7,234 bases of DNA from Ruminococcus sp. UBA3387 (GCA_002358895.1 DEPR01000045.1:1-7234); one strand, 5' to 3'. Positions 1-6,644 are shown, numbered from the stretch's first letter. Made by a program: numbers and translations. The notes: generated by a model not told the origin, from the sequence alone.

Positions 1-24
1 CGCCCCTGCCGTGCAAAAAATCCT

Positions 25-57
25 TAAAAACCCACTATTAGTGAAAGGGTGTTTTTT
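25..57. terminator. Weak, possibly bidirectional terminator-like hairpin
   Basis: An imperfect inverted repeat has an A5 run (26-30) and CCC on the left, an inner CACT/AGTG stem with a 3-nt loop, and GGG plus a T6 run (52-57) on the right. It could end plus-strand transcription arriving from the left, or minus-strand transcription about 190 nt beyond rpiB. The stem has a bulge and mismatches, so it is a poor match to a classical intrinsic terminator. Confidence 0.3.
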
Positions 58-60
58 GAA

Positions 61-110
61 CTTTATATAAAAAATGATTTGTAGGGGTCGATGCCCACAT
101 CGACCCGTCC
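61..110 (+). repeat. Dispersed intergenic hairpin repeat, copy 1
   Basis: The copy begins with an AT-rich lead-in, followed by TGTAGGGG and a perfect 9-bp stem (85-93 with 98-106, GGGTCGATG/CATCGACCC) closed by a CCCA loop. It ends in CCCGTCC. The lead-in and TGTAGGG start recur in copy 2 (145-223), and the CGACCCGTCC end recurs in copy 3 (6037-6083, minus). No coding potential is seen. It lies in the gene-free 1-249 stretch and has the look of a small palindromic or MITE-like element. On the minus strand the stem is followed about 10 nt later by a T-run, so it could slow or end transcription beyond rpiB. Confidence 0.65.
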
Positions 111-144
111 ATAAAAACATTGCACATTTATAAAATATATCAAA

Positions 145-223
145 CTTATAAAAAATCTATGTAGGGAACGTGCATCCAAAGATATTGCATATCTTCGATG
201 CTTCGCATCTATGACATCCCGTC
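145..223 (+). repeat. Dispersed intergenic hairpin repeat, copy 2
   Basis: This is a longer member of the same family. A CTTATAAAAAAT lead-in is followed by TGTAGGG and two small hairpins, then the CCCGTC end. The first hairpin is a 7-bp stem (179-185 with 189-195) around TGC; the second is GATGC/GCATC (197-201 with 205-209) around TTC. The GATGCTTCGCATCTAT segment is shared with copy 3. The copy lies 26 nt beyond the rpiB stop codon and would be transcribed in the rpiB 3' region. No protein is encoded. Confidence 0.65.
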
Positions 224-249
224 AAAAAACAAACCCTTTTAATTGTGCA

Positions 250-693
250 TTATTCCTGTTCCATCGCCGTAATCAGGTCAATTCTTCTCTGATGACGTTC
301 ATCGTTTGAATAAGGTGTGTCAACAAATGCGTCAACTAAGTCAAGTGCCGTGCCTTCACCAACAACTCTTGCACCGAAACAAAGAACGTTTGCGTTGTTG
401 TGTTCCCTTGTGAGCCTTGCAGAGAACTGGTCTGAACAGCAGGCTGCACGAATCCCCTTAACCTTGTTTGCAGCCATTGACATTCCGATTCCTGTTCCGC
501 AAATAAGTATTCCAAGAGCACATTCGCCATCTGCAACCTTTTGGCAAACTGCCTTTGCCGAGTCAGGATAATCACATCTCTCGCCCACAGCACAGCCCAT
601 ATCCAGAGCCTCTATGCCCTTTGATTTAAGATGCTCAATCACCGTCAGCTTCAGCTCAGGAGCAGCGTGGTCATTTCCTATTGCTATCTTCAT
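250..693 (-). CDS. rpiB: Ribose-5-phosphate isomerase B
   Basis: RpiB (RpiB/LacAB family) interconverts ribose 5-phosphate and ribulose 5-phosphate in the cytoplasm, feeding the non-oxidative pentose phosphate pathway and PRPP supply. The 147-residue protein has full family length. It shows the N-terminal phosphate/sugar-binding GNDHA (D8, H9), the ERCDYPD segment near 38-44, the catalytic cysteine in ICGTGIG (C65), the ring-opening histidine in REHNNANVL (H98), and the C-terminal ERHQRRI phosphate-binding stretch. The ATG start has a strong GGAGG (701-705) seven bases upstream. The gene follows tsaB by 13 bp and is probably the last gene of the fhs-tsaE-tsaB-rpiB unit. Some relatives act on allose or galactose 6-phosphate, but the ribose-type motifs and lack of sugar-transport neighbours favour RpiB. 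Confidence 0.95.
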   Translation of the reverse strand: MKIAIGNDHAAPELKLTVIEHLKSKGIEALDMGCAVGERCDYPDSAKAVCQKVADGECALGILICGTGIGMSMAANKVKGIRAACCSDQFSARLTREHNNANVLCFGARVVGEGTALDLVDAFVDTPYSNDERHQRRIDLITAMEQE

Positions 694-706
694 ATATCTT
701 CCTCCG

Positions 707-1411
707 TTACTCTTTTTCTGCCAGGTCCTTTTCTGCCTTTGTTACCTGTAAATAAGCAACCTCAAGACTCTCGGCATCTGTAATGTATTCAGGGTGCTCA
801 GCCAGAGCCATACAAAGAGATGATGCCCTCTGCAAACGCTGAGTAGTGCAGGCACAAAGAACGTTTTCGTTTTCGGCAAAGTATTTTTCCTTGATTTCCG
901 TTGCGTAATCCCCCACAAGCATAATCTTCTCACTTGTCTGTAAATTTCCGAAAACTTCAGCCTCAGGGCATACCCTGTCCTCAGCAGAACGTGTGATTTT
1001 CACTCCATCAGATACAAATTCACCTGCATAAACAATCTCAGGTCTTGCCTTCATAACAGGTATTATCCTGCCACAAAATCCTGAGCAGTTGTAAGCCAGC
1101 CCCTCAAGAGTTGAAATTCCACTGCATTTTATATCAGGTGAGCCAAGACAAATCCCTTTGACTGCTGCAATTCCAATTCTCAACCCCGTATATGACCCGG
1201 GACCATTGGCAACAGCTATGCAGTCAATATCCTCAAAAGTCATATTGCTGTCAGCTAAAACCTCCTTGACCATAGGCAGAATAATCTGTGAATGAGTGAG
1301 CTTTGTGTAAAGTACCCTTTCGCAAACCAGCCTGTCGCCGTCAGTCAACGCAACAGACGCAATCCTGCCTGAAGTGTCAATCCCCAATATCCGCAAAACG
1401 TTCATCTCCAT
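707..1411 (-). CDS. tsaB: tRNA t6A37 threonylcarbamoyltransferase complex dimerization subunit TsaB
   Basis: TsaB is the catalytically inactive paralogue of TsaD. It dimerizes with TsaD and, with TsaE, is needed for N6-threonylcarbamoyladenosine at position 37 of ANN-decoding tRNAs. The 234-residue product has the ASKHA-fold N terminus RILGIDTSG (7-15), the H40-SQ motif, the signature NGPGSYTGLRIG (69-80), and the C-terminal AYLQVTKAEKDL that matches the family tail. It overlaps the 3' end of tsaE, so translation is probably coupled. The start is uncertain. ATG codons at 1411 and 1405 have no well-spaced ribosome site. A TTG at 1396 lies nine bases after GGAG and would give Met-RILGIDTSG, exactly the usual TsaB N terminus. 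No rimI or tsaD follows here, although these are often clustered with tsaEB. Confidence 0.93.
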   Translation of the reverse strand: MEMNVLRILGIDTSGRIASVALTDGDRLVCERVLYTKLTHSQIILPMVKEVLADSNMTFEDIDCIAVANGPGSYTGLRIGIAAVKGICLGSPDIKCSGISTLEGLAYNCSGFCGRIIPVMKARPEIVYAGEFVSDGVKITRSAEDRVCPEAEVFGNLQTSEKIMLVGDYATEIKEKYFAENENVLCACTTQRLQRASSLCMALAEHPEYITDAESLEVAYLQVTKAEKDLAEKE

Positions 1412-1823
1412 CTATCGTTATCTCTCGTGTGTTTTCGTCAAGCCTTGCAATCTCTATTCTGATTGCACTTTTCGGAAGCTCGGACTCTATATTCTCGGAC
1501 CATTCTATTGCCAGAACACTTTCGCCGTCCATATAGTCATAAAAACCTGTAGTTTCAAGGTCGTCAGGCGAAGTGATACGGTACATATCAAAATGATACA
1601 AAGTCAGGCTGTTTCCCACATATTCATTCACCAGTGAAAAAGTAGGCGAGGTAACCTCATCACCCAGTCCGAGACCTGTGGAAATACCTCTCGTTATGGT
1701 AGTTTTCCCTGCACCAAGCCCACCGCTATAGGCAATTACATCTCCGCCTTTGAGCAGTGCACCGATTTTTTCACCCAACCTTATAGTTTCCTCAGGGGAA
1801 TTGGTTCTGTATGAATATTTCAA
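1377..1823 (-). CDS. tsaE: tRNA t6A37 biosynthesis ATPase TsaE
   Basis: TsaE is the small P-loop ATPase that binds the TsaBD heterodimer and keeps t6A synthesis cycling. The 148 residues match the family length. Visible motifs are Walker A GGLGAGKTT (34-42), TSPTFSLVNEY (58-68, switch-like), HFDMYR (77-82), and Walker-B-like AIEWSE (105-110). Translation starts at TTG (1821-1823). This is supported by AAAGGGG (1831-1837) seven bases upstream, and the first residues KYSYRTNSPEET are a normal TsaE start. It lies 23 bp after fhs and overlaps tsaB by 20 to 35 bp depending on the tsaB start. The tsaE-tsaB order is the usual bacterial one. Confidence 0.94.
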   Translation of the reverse strand: MKYSYRTNSPEETIRLGEKIGALLKGGDVIAYSGGLGAGKTTITRGISTGLGLGDEVTSPTFSLVNEYVGNSLTLYHFDMYRITSPDDLETTGFYDYMDGESVLAIEWSENIESELPKSAIRIEIARLDENTREITIDGDERFADIGD

Positions 1824-1846
1824 GATAACACCCCTTTGTGTAATTC

Positions 1847-3517
1847 TTAGAACAATCCTGTAATGTTGCCCTCGTTATCGCAGTCAATTTTTTCAGCTGC
1901 AGGAACCTTCGGAAGTCCGGGCATTGTCATAATGCTTCCTGTATAAACTACCACAAATCCTGCTCCTGCCGAAAGTCTTACATCGCTTACAGTAATCTTG
2001 AAGTTTTCAGGCCTACCCAGCTTTGTCGGGTCATCCGAAAGTGAATACTGAGTTTTTGCAACGCATACAGGAATATTTCCGAAGCCAAGCCCTTCAATTT
2101 CCTTGATTGCCTTTTCAGCCTGAGCAGTATATGTTACACCGTCGGCACGGTAAATTTCTCTTGCGATAGTATCCAGCTTTTCTTTGATTGGAAGCTTTTC
2201 GTCATAAAGTGGCTTGTAGTTGCTCGGCTTGTTTTCAATAGTTCTGCAAACCTTATCAGCAAGGTCAATTCCGCCTTCGCCACCCTTTGCAAAAATTTCA
2301 GCAAGTGAAACTTCAACGCCAAGTTCACGGCAGGTTTCTTCGACTACTGCAATTTCAGCCTCTGTATCGGTATGGAATCTGTTGATTGCCACAACAACAG
2401 GAACACCGAACTTATGCATATTTTCAACGTGAGTTCTGAGGTTCACGATACCCTTTTTAAGTGCGTCAACGTTTTCTTCTGTCAGCTCTGTCTTTGGAAC
2501 GCCACCGTTATATTTCAAAGCACGAATTGTAGCAACAAGGACTACGCAGCTTGGTTTAAGCCCTGCAAAACGGCACTTGATGTCAAAGAATTTTTCTGCA
2601 CCAAGGTCTGAACCGAAGCCTGCTTCAGTAATACAATAGTCAGCCAGTTTAAGTCCAAGCTTTGTTGCTCTTACGGAGTTACAACCGTGAGCAATATTGG
2701 CAAAAGGTCCACCGTGCATAATTGCAGGAGTATTTTCAAGAGTCTGAACAAGGTTTGGCTTGAGTGCGTCTTTCAGCAGAGCAGTCATTGCACCGCAAGC
2801 ACCCACATCCTTAGCATAAACAGGCTTGTTGTCATAGGTATAAGCAACCAGAATTCTTTCAAGGCGAGCCTTCAGGTCCTCAAGGTCTGAAGCAAGGCAC
2901 AAAATTGCCATAATTTCAGAGGCAACAGTAATCTGGAAGCCGTCCTGGCGTGGAACACCATTCACCTTGCCACCCAGTCCTACGATAACCTCACGCAAAG
3001 CTCTGTCATTCATATCAAGACATCTTTTGAAAAGAATTCTTCTCTGGTCTATATTAAGTGGATTGCCCTGATGAACAGAGTTATCAATCATTGCACAAAG
3101 CAGGTTGTTGGCAGCAGTAATTGCGTGCATATCCCCTGTGAAATGCAAATTTATATCCTCCATTGGAACAACCTGAGCATAACCGCCACCTGCTGCACCA
3201 CCTTTGATTCCGAAAACAGGTCCGAGAGATGGCTCACGGAGTGCAAGAACAGCATTTCTGCCTGACTTAGCCATTGACTGAGCAAGTCCAACAGAAATTG
3301 TAGTTTTACCCTCACCTGCAGGAGTAGGGTTAATTGCAGTTACGAGGATAAGCTTTCCGTCCTCTTTATCTTTAAGCTTTGTAAAAAGCTGTTCTGACAG
3401 CTTTGCTTTATAGTGTCCATAAGGCTCAAGATAGTCCTCTGACACGCTAAGGTCTGAAGCAATTTCAGTAATCTTTTTCATTTTTGCGTTCTGAGCTATT
3501 TCGATATCTGTCATCAT
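1847..3517 (-). CDS. fhs: Formate-tetrahydrofolate ligase (10-formyl-THF synthetase)
   Basis: Fhs performs the ATP-dependent ligation of formate to tetrahydrofolate, giving 10-formyl-THF for purine synthesis and fMet-tRNA; in acetogens it is also a step of the Wood-Ljungdahl methyl branch. The 556 residues equal the usual length. Signatures seen are the nucleotide-binding TPAGEGKTT (65-73), [19 protein letters not shown] (95-113), [18 protein letters not shown] (264-281) and [12 protein letters not shown] (328-339). The first of two tandem ATGs is chosen because AAAGGA (3528-3533) lies ten bases upstream of it. It has its own promoter just downstream of the pyrE terminator. No other Wood-Ljungdahl gene is visible, so an acetogenic role cannot be claimed; supply of formyl-THF is the safe reading. 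Confidence 0.97.
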   Translation of the reverse strand: MMTDIEIAQNAKMKKITEIASDLSVSEDYLEPYGHYKAKLSEQLFTKLKDKEDGKLILVTAINPTPAGEGKTTISVGLAQSMAKSGRNAVLALREPSLGPVFGIKGGAAGGGYAQVVPMEDINLHFTGDMHAITAANNLLCAMIDNSVHQGNPLNIDQRRILFKRCLDMNDRALREVIVGLGGKVNGVPRQDGFQITVASEIMAILCLASDLEDLKARLERILVAYTYDNKPVYAKDVGACGAMTALLKDALKPNLVQTLENTPAIMHGGPFANIAHGCNSVRATKLGLKLADYCITEAGFGSDLGAEKFFDIKCRFAGLKPSCVVLVATIRALKYNGGVPKTELTEENVDALKKGIVNLRTHVENMHKFGVPVVVAINRFHTDTEAEIAVVEETCRELGVEVSLAEIFAKGGEGGIDLADKVCRTIENKPSNYKPLYDEKLPIKEKLDTIAREIYRADGVTYTAQAEKAIKEIEGLGFGNIPVCVAKTQYSLSDDPTKLGRPENFKITVSDVRLSAGAGFVVVYTGSIMTMPGLPKVPAAEKIDCDNEGNITGLF

Positions 3518-3567
3518 AATAAAACAGTCCTTTCAAATAAATAGTCAATAAAACAAACTACAAGATA

Positions 3568-3596
3568 ATTATAACACATATACTTCTTAATTTCCA
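3568..3596 (-). promoter_or_regulatory. Promoter of fhs (extended -10)
   Basis: On the minus strand a perfect TATAAT (3568-3573) is preceded by a TG one base upstream (TGTTATAAT, extended -10). A weak -35, TGGAAA (3591-3596), lies 17 bp away. Transcription would start near 3561, giving a leader of roughly 44 nt before the fhs ATG. Because the pyrE terminator lies just upstream, fhs-tsaE-tsaB-rpiB probably starts here. Confidence 0.7.
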
Positions 3597-3633
3597 GTAG
3601 TTTTTAAAGTCTTTTATGAATTTTTTCTGAAAT

Positions 3634-3660
3634 AAAAAAGACAACCCGAAGGCTGTCTTT
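3634..3660 (-). terminator. Intrinsic terminator of pyrE
   Basis: Read on the minus strand, the 10-bp stem AAAGACAGCC/GGTTGTCTTT (one G-U pair) is closed by a UUCG tetraloop and followed at once by a U6 run. It begins 24 nt after the pyrE stop codon. This is a textbook Rho-independent terminator that separates pyrE from the fhs unit. Confidence 0.93.
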
Positions 3661-3684
3661 ATAATTCAAATTTCAGCAACGATA

Positions 3685-4341
3685 TTATTCAACTCCGTAC
3701 TTTTCACGATAAGCAAGCATTGCGTCAAGATATTCCTTACCCTCAACAACGCCGTTTTTGATTGCATCAATAATATCATTGATTGTAACGATTGAATATA
3801 CCTTTACACCAAATTCCTTATAAACTTCCTGCACAGCAGAATCGTCGGTATTAAGTCCCTTTTCCATTCTGTCCACTGTGATAACCATACCTGTAACGTC
3901 AACGTCAGCAGCAGATTTAAGTTTTGGAAGTGATTCTCTCATAGCCTTTCCTGATGTCATAACGTCGTCGATAATTACAACCTTTTCGCCGTCAACCAGT
4001 GTTTTTCCTACAAACATTCCACCTTCGCCGTGGTCCTTGGCCTCTTTTCTGTCAAAGCAATATGAAACGTCAATTCCGAATTTATTATAAAGTGCAACTG
4101 TTGCAGAAACAGCAAGAGGGATACCCTTATAAGCAGGTCCGAAAAGTGTTTCAACTTCAATTCCATTATCCTTGATACACTCAGCATAGAAGCCACCTAA
4201 TTTTGCAAGCTGTGCTCCTGTTTTATAGTTTCCTGCGTTGATAAAATAAGGTGCAATTCTTCCGCTCTTGAGTGTAAATTCACCGAAAGTAAGCACTCCG
4301 CTATCAACCATAAATTTCACAAATTCTTCCTTATAAGTCAT
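3685..4341 (-). CDS. pyrE: Orotate phosphoribosyltransferase
   Basis: PyrE converts orotate and PRPP to orotidine 5'-monophosphate, the fifth step of de novo pyrimidine synthesis, in the cytoplasm. From the chosen ATG the protein is 218 residues, like other long-form bacterial OPRTases. Counting from that ATG, it shows FTLKSGR (22-28, orotate side), FGPAYKGIPL (67-76), the mobile catalytic loop DRKEAKDHGEGG (97-108) and the PRPP-binding VVIIDDVMTSGKA (121-133). The ATG at 4341 is preferred because AAAGGA lies ten bases upstream, the same spacing as at fhs. An in-frame TTG at 4347 would have only four bases of spacing. The gene stands alone from other pyr genes, with its own promoter and terminator; read-through from the HAD gene is possible. 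Confidence 0.96.
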   Translation of the reverse strand: MTYKEEFVKFMVDSGVLTFGEFTLKSGRIAPYFINAGNYKTGAQLAKLGGFYAECIKDNGIEVETLFGPAYKGIPLAVSATVALYNKFGIDVSYCFDRKEAKDHGEGGMFVGKTLVDGEKVVIIDDVMTSGKAMRESLPKLKSAADVDVTGMVITVDRMEKGLNTDDSAVQEVYKEFGVKVYSIVTINDIIDAIKNGVVEGKEYLDAMLAYREKYGVE

Positions 4342-4373
4342 AAACAATCCGTCCTTTCACTTAATCTTCTGTA

Positions 4374-4403
4374 ATTATACCACATTTCAAAACTGCTTGT
4401 CAA
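4374..4403 (-). promoter_or_regulatory. Promoter of pyrE
   Basis: On the minus strand a perfect TTGACA (4398-4403) and a perfect TATAAT (4374-4379) are separated by 18 bp, with TG one base before the -10 (TGGTATAAT). The -35 begins immediately after the TGA stop of the HAD gene. The predicted start near 4367 leaves a leader of only about 26 nt before the ATG, too short to hold a PyrR-type attenuator. Confidence 0.88.
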
Positions 4404-5054
4404 TCAGACATTCAACTCATTATAATCTTCAAACCAGCAGTCGGCTGTCTGTTTCATTTTCTCCCATTCGGCTATGTAACCTTTATCAAGGCAGGCAACC
4501 GATGTAAAGCCACCTTCTTTTGCGGCTTTAACCCCCTCGATTATATCCTCAAAAACTGCACATTCGCAAGGCTTCAGTCCCAATCCCTCACAGGCAAATT
4601 CATAAACATCAGGAAAGCCCTTTCCTCTTTTCACCTGCTCGGTTGATGCATAGAATTCAAAGAAGTCATAAATCCCGTTATTTTTCAGAACAGGCTCATA
4701 AAGCGTTTTTGACGCAGCAGTTGCCAAGGCAATTTTCACGCCCTTTTCTTTCAGCTTCACAAGAAACTCCCTTACTCCGTCTTTGATAAAAATATTATGT
4801 GAATACTCATTTTTCACCATTTCGAGCCATTCCTGTGTTATTTCTTCTATACTTTCTGCCAAGCCAAATCTTTCTTTTGTATATACAGCTGCCTGATTCA
4901 GGTTCATTGTAGACACAGCCTTGCAATAATCCTCAGGAAGCTGAAGTCCACGCTTCGCCATAAATTTTAAATCAACATCGTGCCAGGCGTGATCGGAATT
5001 TATCAATGTACCGTCCAGATCAAAAATAATACCTTTAAACTTTGAAAAAAACAT
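4404..5054 (-). CDS. HAD-superfamily hydrolase (Gph/beta-phosphoglucomutase-like subfamily)
   Basis: This is a soluble haloacid-dehalogenase-fold protein of 216 residues, probably a phosphatase or phosphomutase acting on a small phosphorylated metabolite; the substrate cannot be told from sequence. Motif I is FDLDGT (11-16) with nucleophile D12 and acid/base D14. A helical cap domain (class C1) fills about 20-85. Motif II is ATAAS (T112), the motif III lysine is K145 in GKGFPDVY, and motif IV is VFED (E169, D170). All catalytic positions are present. ATG start with AAAGGA (5061-5066) six bases upstream, partly overlapping the stop codon of the yitT-like gene. The 12-bp gap indicates co-transcription with that membrane protein. 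The pyrE promoter abuts its stop codon. Confidence 0.88.
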   Translation of the reverse strand: MFFSKFKGIIFDLDGTLINSDHAWHDVDLKFMAKRGLQLPEDYCKAVSTMNLNQAAVYTKERFGLAESIEEITQEWLEMVKNEYSHNIFIKDGVREFLVKLKEKGVKIALATAASKTLYEPVLKNNGIYDFFEFYASTEQVKRGKGFPDVYEFACEGLGLKPCECAVFEDIIEGVKAAKEGGFTSVACLDKGYIAEWEKMKQTADCWFEDYNELNV

Positions 5055-5066
5055 TTCTTATCCTTT

Positions 5067-5954
5067 CTATAAAAAATCATCTTTTTGTGTCTTAAATCCC
5101 TCACCGAAAACCTCTCCTGCATTTGTTACAAGAATAAAGGCTTTTTTATCAATTTCAAGGACAGAATTCTTCACCGCGGGATATCTTTGCTTTCGCATTG
5201 CACACAGAAGTATCTTCATATCCTTCCCCTCAAAGCCTGAAATACCTTTCAGCACCGTACAGCCTACCTCGTGGTCATTCAACAGACAGCTTAAAATCTC
5301 CTGACTTTTACTGCTGATAACGAAAATCATTCTTGCTGAATCTGCACCATAAAGCACCCTGTCAAGGACTTTTGATGACAGGAAAATTGCAAGCAGAGAA
5401 TACAGTGCGTTTTCAGGGCTTTTGAACACTATACCTGATGTAAGTGCAATAATTCCGTCAACTATAAGCAGGAGTGTACTCAATTTCAGATGTGGATACT
5501 TTGCTCTCAGAAGTCGGGAGACTATATCCGTTCCACCGGTTGTTGACCCTGCTCGCAGAACCAGTCCACAGCTCACGCCCATAAGCCCTCCACCTGCCAG
5601 GGCTGCCAACATTCGGTTGTCCGTAACTGCAGGGAAAAAGGCACAGAAGTCGGCTGAAACGCCCGAAAGGATAATTGCCACAACTGTTGAAAAGAGAAAC
5701 TTCCAGCCCCATTTTAATATAGCTATAATAAGCAGGGGCAGATTTATCATCATTGCAAGGCTTCCTACGCCGACAGGGACTACAGTTGCAAGCATTACTG
5801 CAACACCACTTACTCCACCCGGGGCTATATCATTGGGTGCAAAAAACAGCCCCAATGCAAGTCCATAGAGAACTGCTCCCACACAGACTGCCGTTATTCT
5901 CCAGCCAGAGGACCTTCTCAGCTTTTCATCAAACAGCAAAAAACCACTTCCCAC
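5067..5954 (-). CDS. YitT family membrane protein (DUF161 + DUF2179)
   Basis: This 295-residue integral membrane protein belongs to the YitT family, whose transport function is not established. The N-terminal two thirds hold about six hydrophobic segments (roughly 20-38, 47-62, 66-80, 86-106, 115-134, 158-176, with 183-198 also hydrophobic). Two glycine-rich family motifs, PGGVSGVA (45-52) and GSTTGGTDI (136-144), suggest an internal DUF161 duplication. The C-terminal 205-290 is a soluble DUF2179 domain ending KAFILVTNAGEVFGEGF. The start is the GTG at 5954; an in-frame stop lies five codons upstream, so it cannot extend. No good ribosome site precedes this GTG, so initiation may occur slightly downstream, for example at a TTG at 5939. 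It is followed closely by the HAD gene. Confidence 0.87.
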   Translation of the reverse strand: MGSGFLLFDEKLRRSSGWRITAVCVGAVLYGLALGLFFAPNDIAPGGVSGVAVMLATVVPVGVGSLAMMINLPLLIIAILKWGWKFLFSTVVAIILSGVSADFCAFFPAVTDNRMLAALAGGGLMGVSCGLVLRAGSTTGGTDIVSRLLRAKYPHLKLSTLLLIVDGIIALTSGIVFKSPENALYSLLAIFLSSKVLDRVLYGADSARMIFVISSKSQEILSCLLNDHEVGCTVLKGISGFEGKDMKILLCAMRKQRYPAVKNSVLEIDKKAFILVTNAGEVFGEGFKTQKDDFL

Positions 5955-6036
5955 ATACTTTTGCTGTTATTTTTTGCAGTTCGGGTGAGTTTATTCAAAA
6001 ACCTTATACACTAAAGGGCTTGTCCTCTATCCACAA

Positions 6037-6083
6037 GGACGGGTCGATATAGATGCGAAGCATTTTTGGCATCGTGTCCTACA
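6037..6083 (-). repeat. Dispersed intergenic hairpin repeat, copy 3
   Basis: On the minus strand this copy starts with TGTAGGACACGATGCC directly after the TAA stop of the C_GCAxxG gene. It then carries ATGCTTCGCATCTAT (shared with copy 2) and ends in ATCGACCCGTCC (shared with copy 1). Outer GGAC/GTCC can pair and the GCTTCGC part forms a small hairpin. It occupies about a third of the 129-bp gap between the C_GCAxxG gene and the yitT-like gene. It lacks a U-run, so it is not an evident terminator. Confidence 0.65.
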
Positions 6084-6530
6084 TTAAATAAATTCCCCTA
6101 ACAGGCCTGCTGAAATGCCCACCAGTTCCACGCAGGGACGCTTTTTATAATACTCATCAGTTCTCTCTGCAGGCTTCGGCACGCTTGCACCCGTAAGTCC
6201 CAGCAAATCTCTGCAGACGATTGAGCCTGAGCCGTTCTCCTCTTTAAATCTTTCGGCAAACTTCTGCACGATTTCATACAATTCTTTTTTAGCCTGTCCG
6301 TCGGCTGCATCGGCTGTACCGAATTTTAATCCCAGCACCATAAACGCACCTGTACAGGCACCACATACTTCTCTCAGTCTGCCCATACCTCCACCGAACG
6401 ACTGGGACAATTTCATTGCTGTATCAAAATCCATTTCCAGCTCCTCACACCACGCACCCAGCACGGCTTGTGAGCAATTATAGCCTTTTTTAAACAAACC
6501 CTTTGCTTTTTCAGCCTTTTCTATATTCAT
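6084..6530 (-). CDS. C_GCAxxG_C_C family redox-type protein
   Basis: This 148-residue soluble protein belongs to the C_GCAxxG_C_C family (TIGR01909/PF09719), small proteins with four conserved cysteines that are thought to be redox-active; the biochemical function is unproven. The expected cysteines are C19 (YNCSQAV), C56 in the CGAxxG motif (56-61, within FGGGMGRLREVCGACTG), C105 (SIVCRDLLG) and C132 (KRPCVELV). Extra cysteines are C28 and C59, the latter making a C56-x-x-C59 pair. There is no signal peptide or membrane segment. ATG start with AAGGAG (6538-6543) seven bases upstream. Family members are often next to transporter genes, which fits the YitT-type neighbour downstream. It diverges from the reverse rubrerythrin, so a role in thiol or oxygen stress is plausible but inferred. 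Confidence 0.88.
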   Translation of the reverse strand: MNIEKAEKAKGLFKKGYNCSQAVLGAWCEELEMDFDTAMKLSQSFGGGMGRLREVCGACTGAFMVLGLKFGTADAADGQAKKELYEIVQKFAERFKEENGSGSIVCRDLLGLTGASVPKPAERTDEYYKKRPCVELVGISAGLLGEFI

Positions 6531-6560
6531 ACAAATACTCCTTTTTTATATACTAAAATC

Positions 6561-6589
6561 AGTTTAACACATACTGCGAAAAATGTCCA
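6561..6589 (-). promoter_or_regulatory. Promoter of the C_GCAxxG_C_C gene
   Basis: On the minus strand TGGACA (6584-6589, 5/6 to TTGACA) and TAAACT (6561-6566, 4/6 to TATAAT) are separated by 17 bp, with TG one base before the -10. The predicted start near 6554 gives a short leader of about 24 nt. The -35 lies back to back with the rubrerythrin control region. Confidence 0.65.
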
Positions 6590-6599
6590 CACAAAATGG

Positions 6600-6609
6600 T
6601 TATAATTAT
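6600..6609. promoter_or_regulatory. Possible PerR/Fur-like half-site
   Basis: TTATAATTAT lies between the two divergent promoters. Its first seven bases equal one half of the Bacillus PerR box (TTATAATNATTATAA). The second half is poorly kept, with about 11 of 14 defined positions matching overall. In so AT-rich a region this can arise by chance. Confidence 0.2.
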
Positions 6610-6612
6610 GGC

Positions 6613-6640
6613 AAAAAAAATTTCAAAAAAATTTGAAAAA
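6613..6640 (+). promoter_or_regulatory. Phased A-tracts upstream of the rubrerythrin promoter (UP-element-like)
   Basis: Runs of A8 (6613-6620), A7 (6625-6631) and A5 (6636-6640) are centred about 10 to 11.5 bp apart, that is in helical phase, and end four bases before the -35. A 7-bp inverted repeat TTTCAAA/TTTGAAA (6621-6627, 6632-6638) lies within. Such DNA is typically bent and can bind the RNA polymerase alpha C-terminal domain. The effect on this promoter is inferred. Confidence 0.55.
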
Positions 6641-6644
6641 GGTG

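Noticed and set aside
1..249. Possible small gene or CRISPR array in the gene-free left end
   Set aside because: There is no open frame with a ribosome site. The two related repeats differ in length and interior, are not separated by regular spacers, and carry hairpins typical of dispersed intergenic elements rather than CRISPR repeats.
317..571. Open frames on both strands within rpiB (plus 317-571, minus 336-593)
   Set aside because: They are out-of-frame shadows of rpiB, whose catalytic residues are all intact.
1303..1637. Plus-strand open frames opposite tsaB and tsaE
   Set aside because: They are antisense to two conserved genes, with no ribosome site and low-complexity products.
1847..3517. 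Complete Wood-Ljungdahl (acetogenesis) locus
   Set aside because: Only fhs is present; no FolD, MetF, acs/cooS or related gene lies in the window, and fhs alone is common in non-acetogens.
5422..5868. 148-codon plus-strand open frame
   Set aside because: It lies antisense to the YitT-family gene, which has clear family motifs and membrane segments. The plus-strand product has no recognisable domain and no ribosome site.
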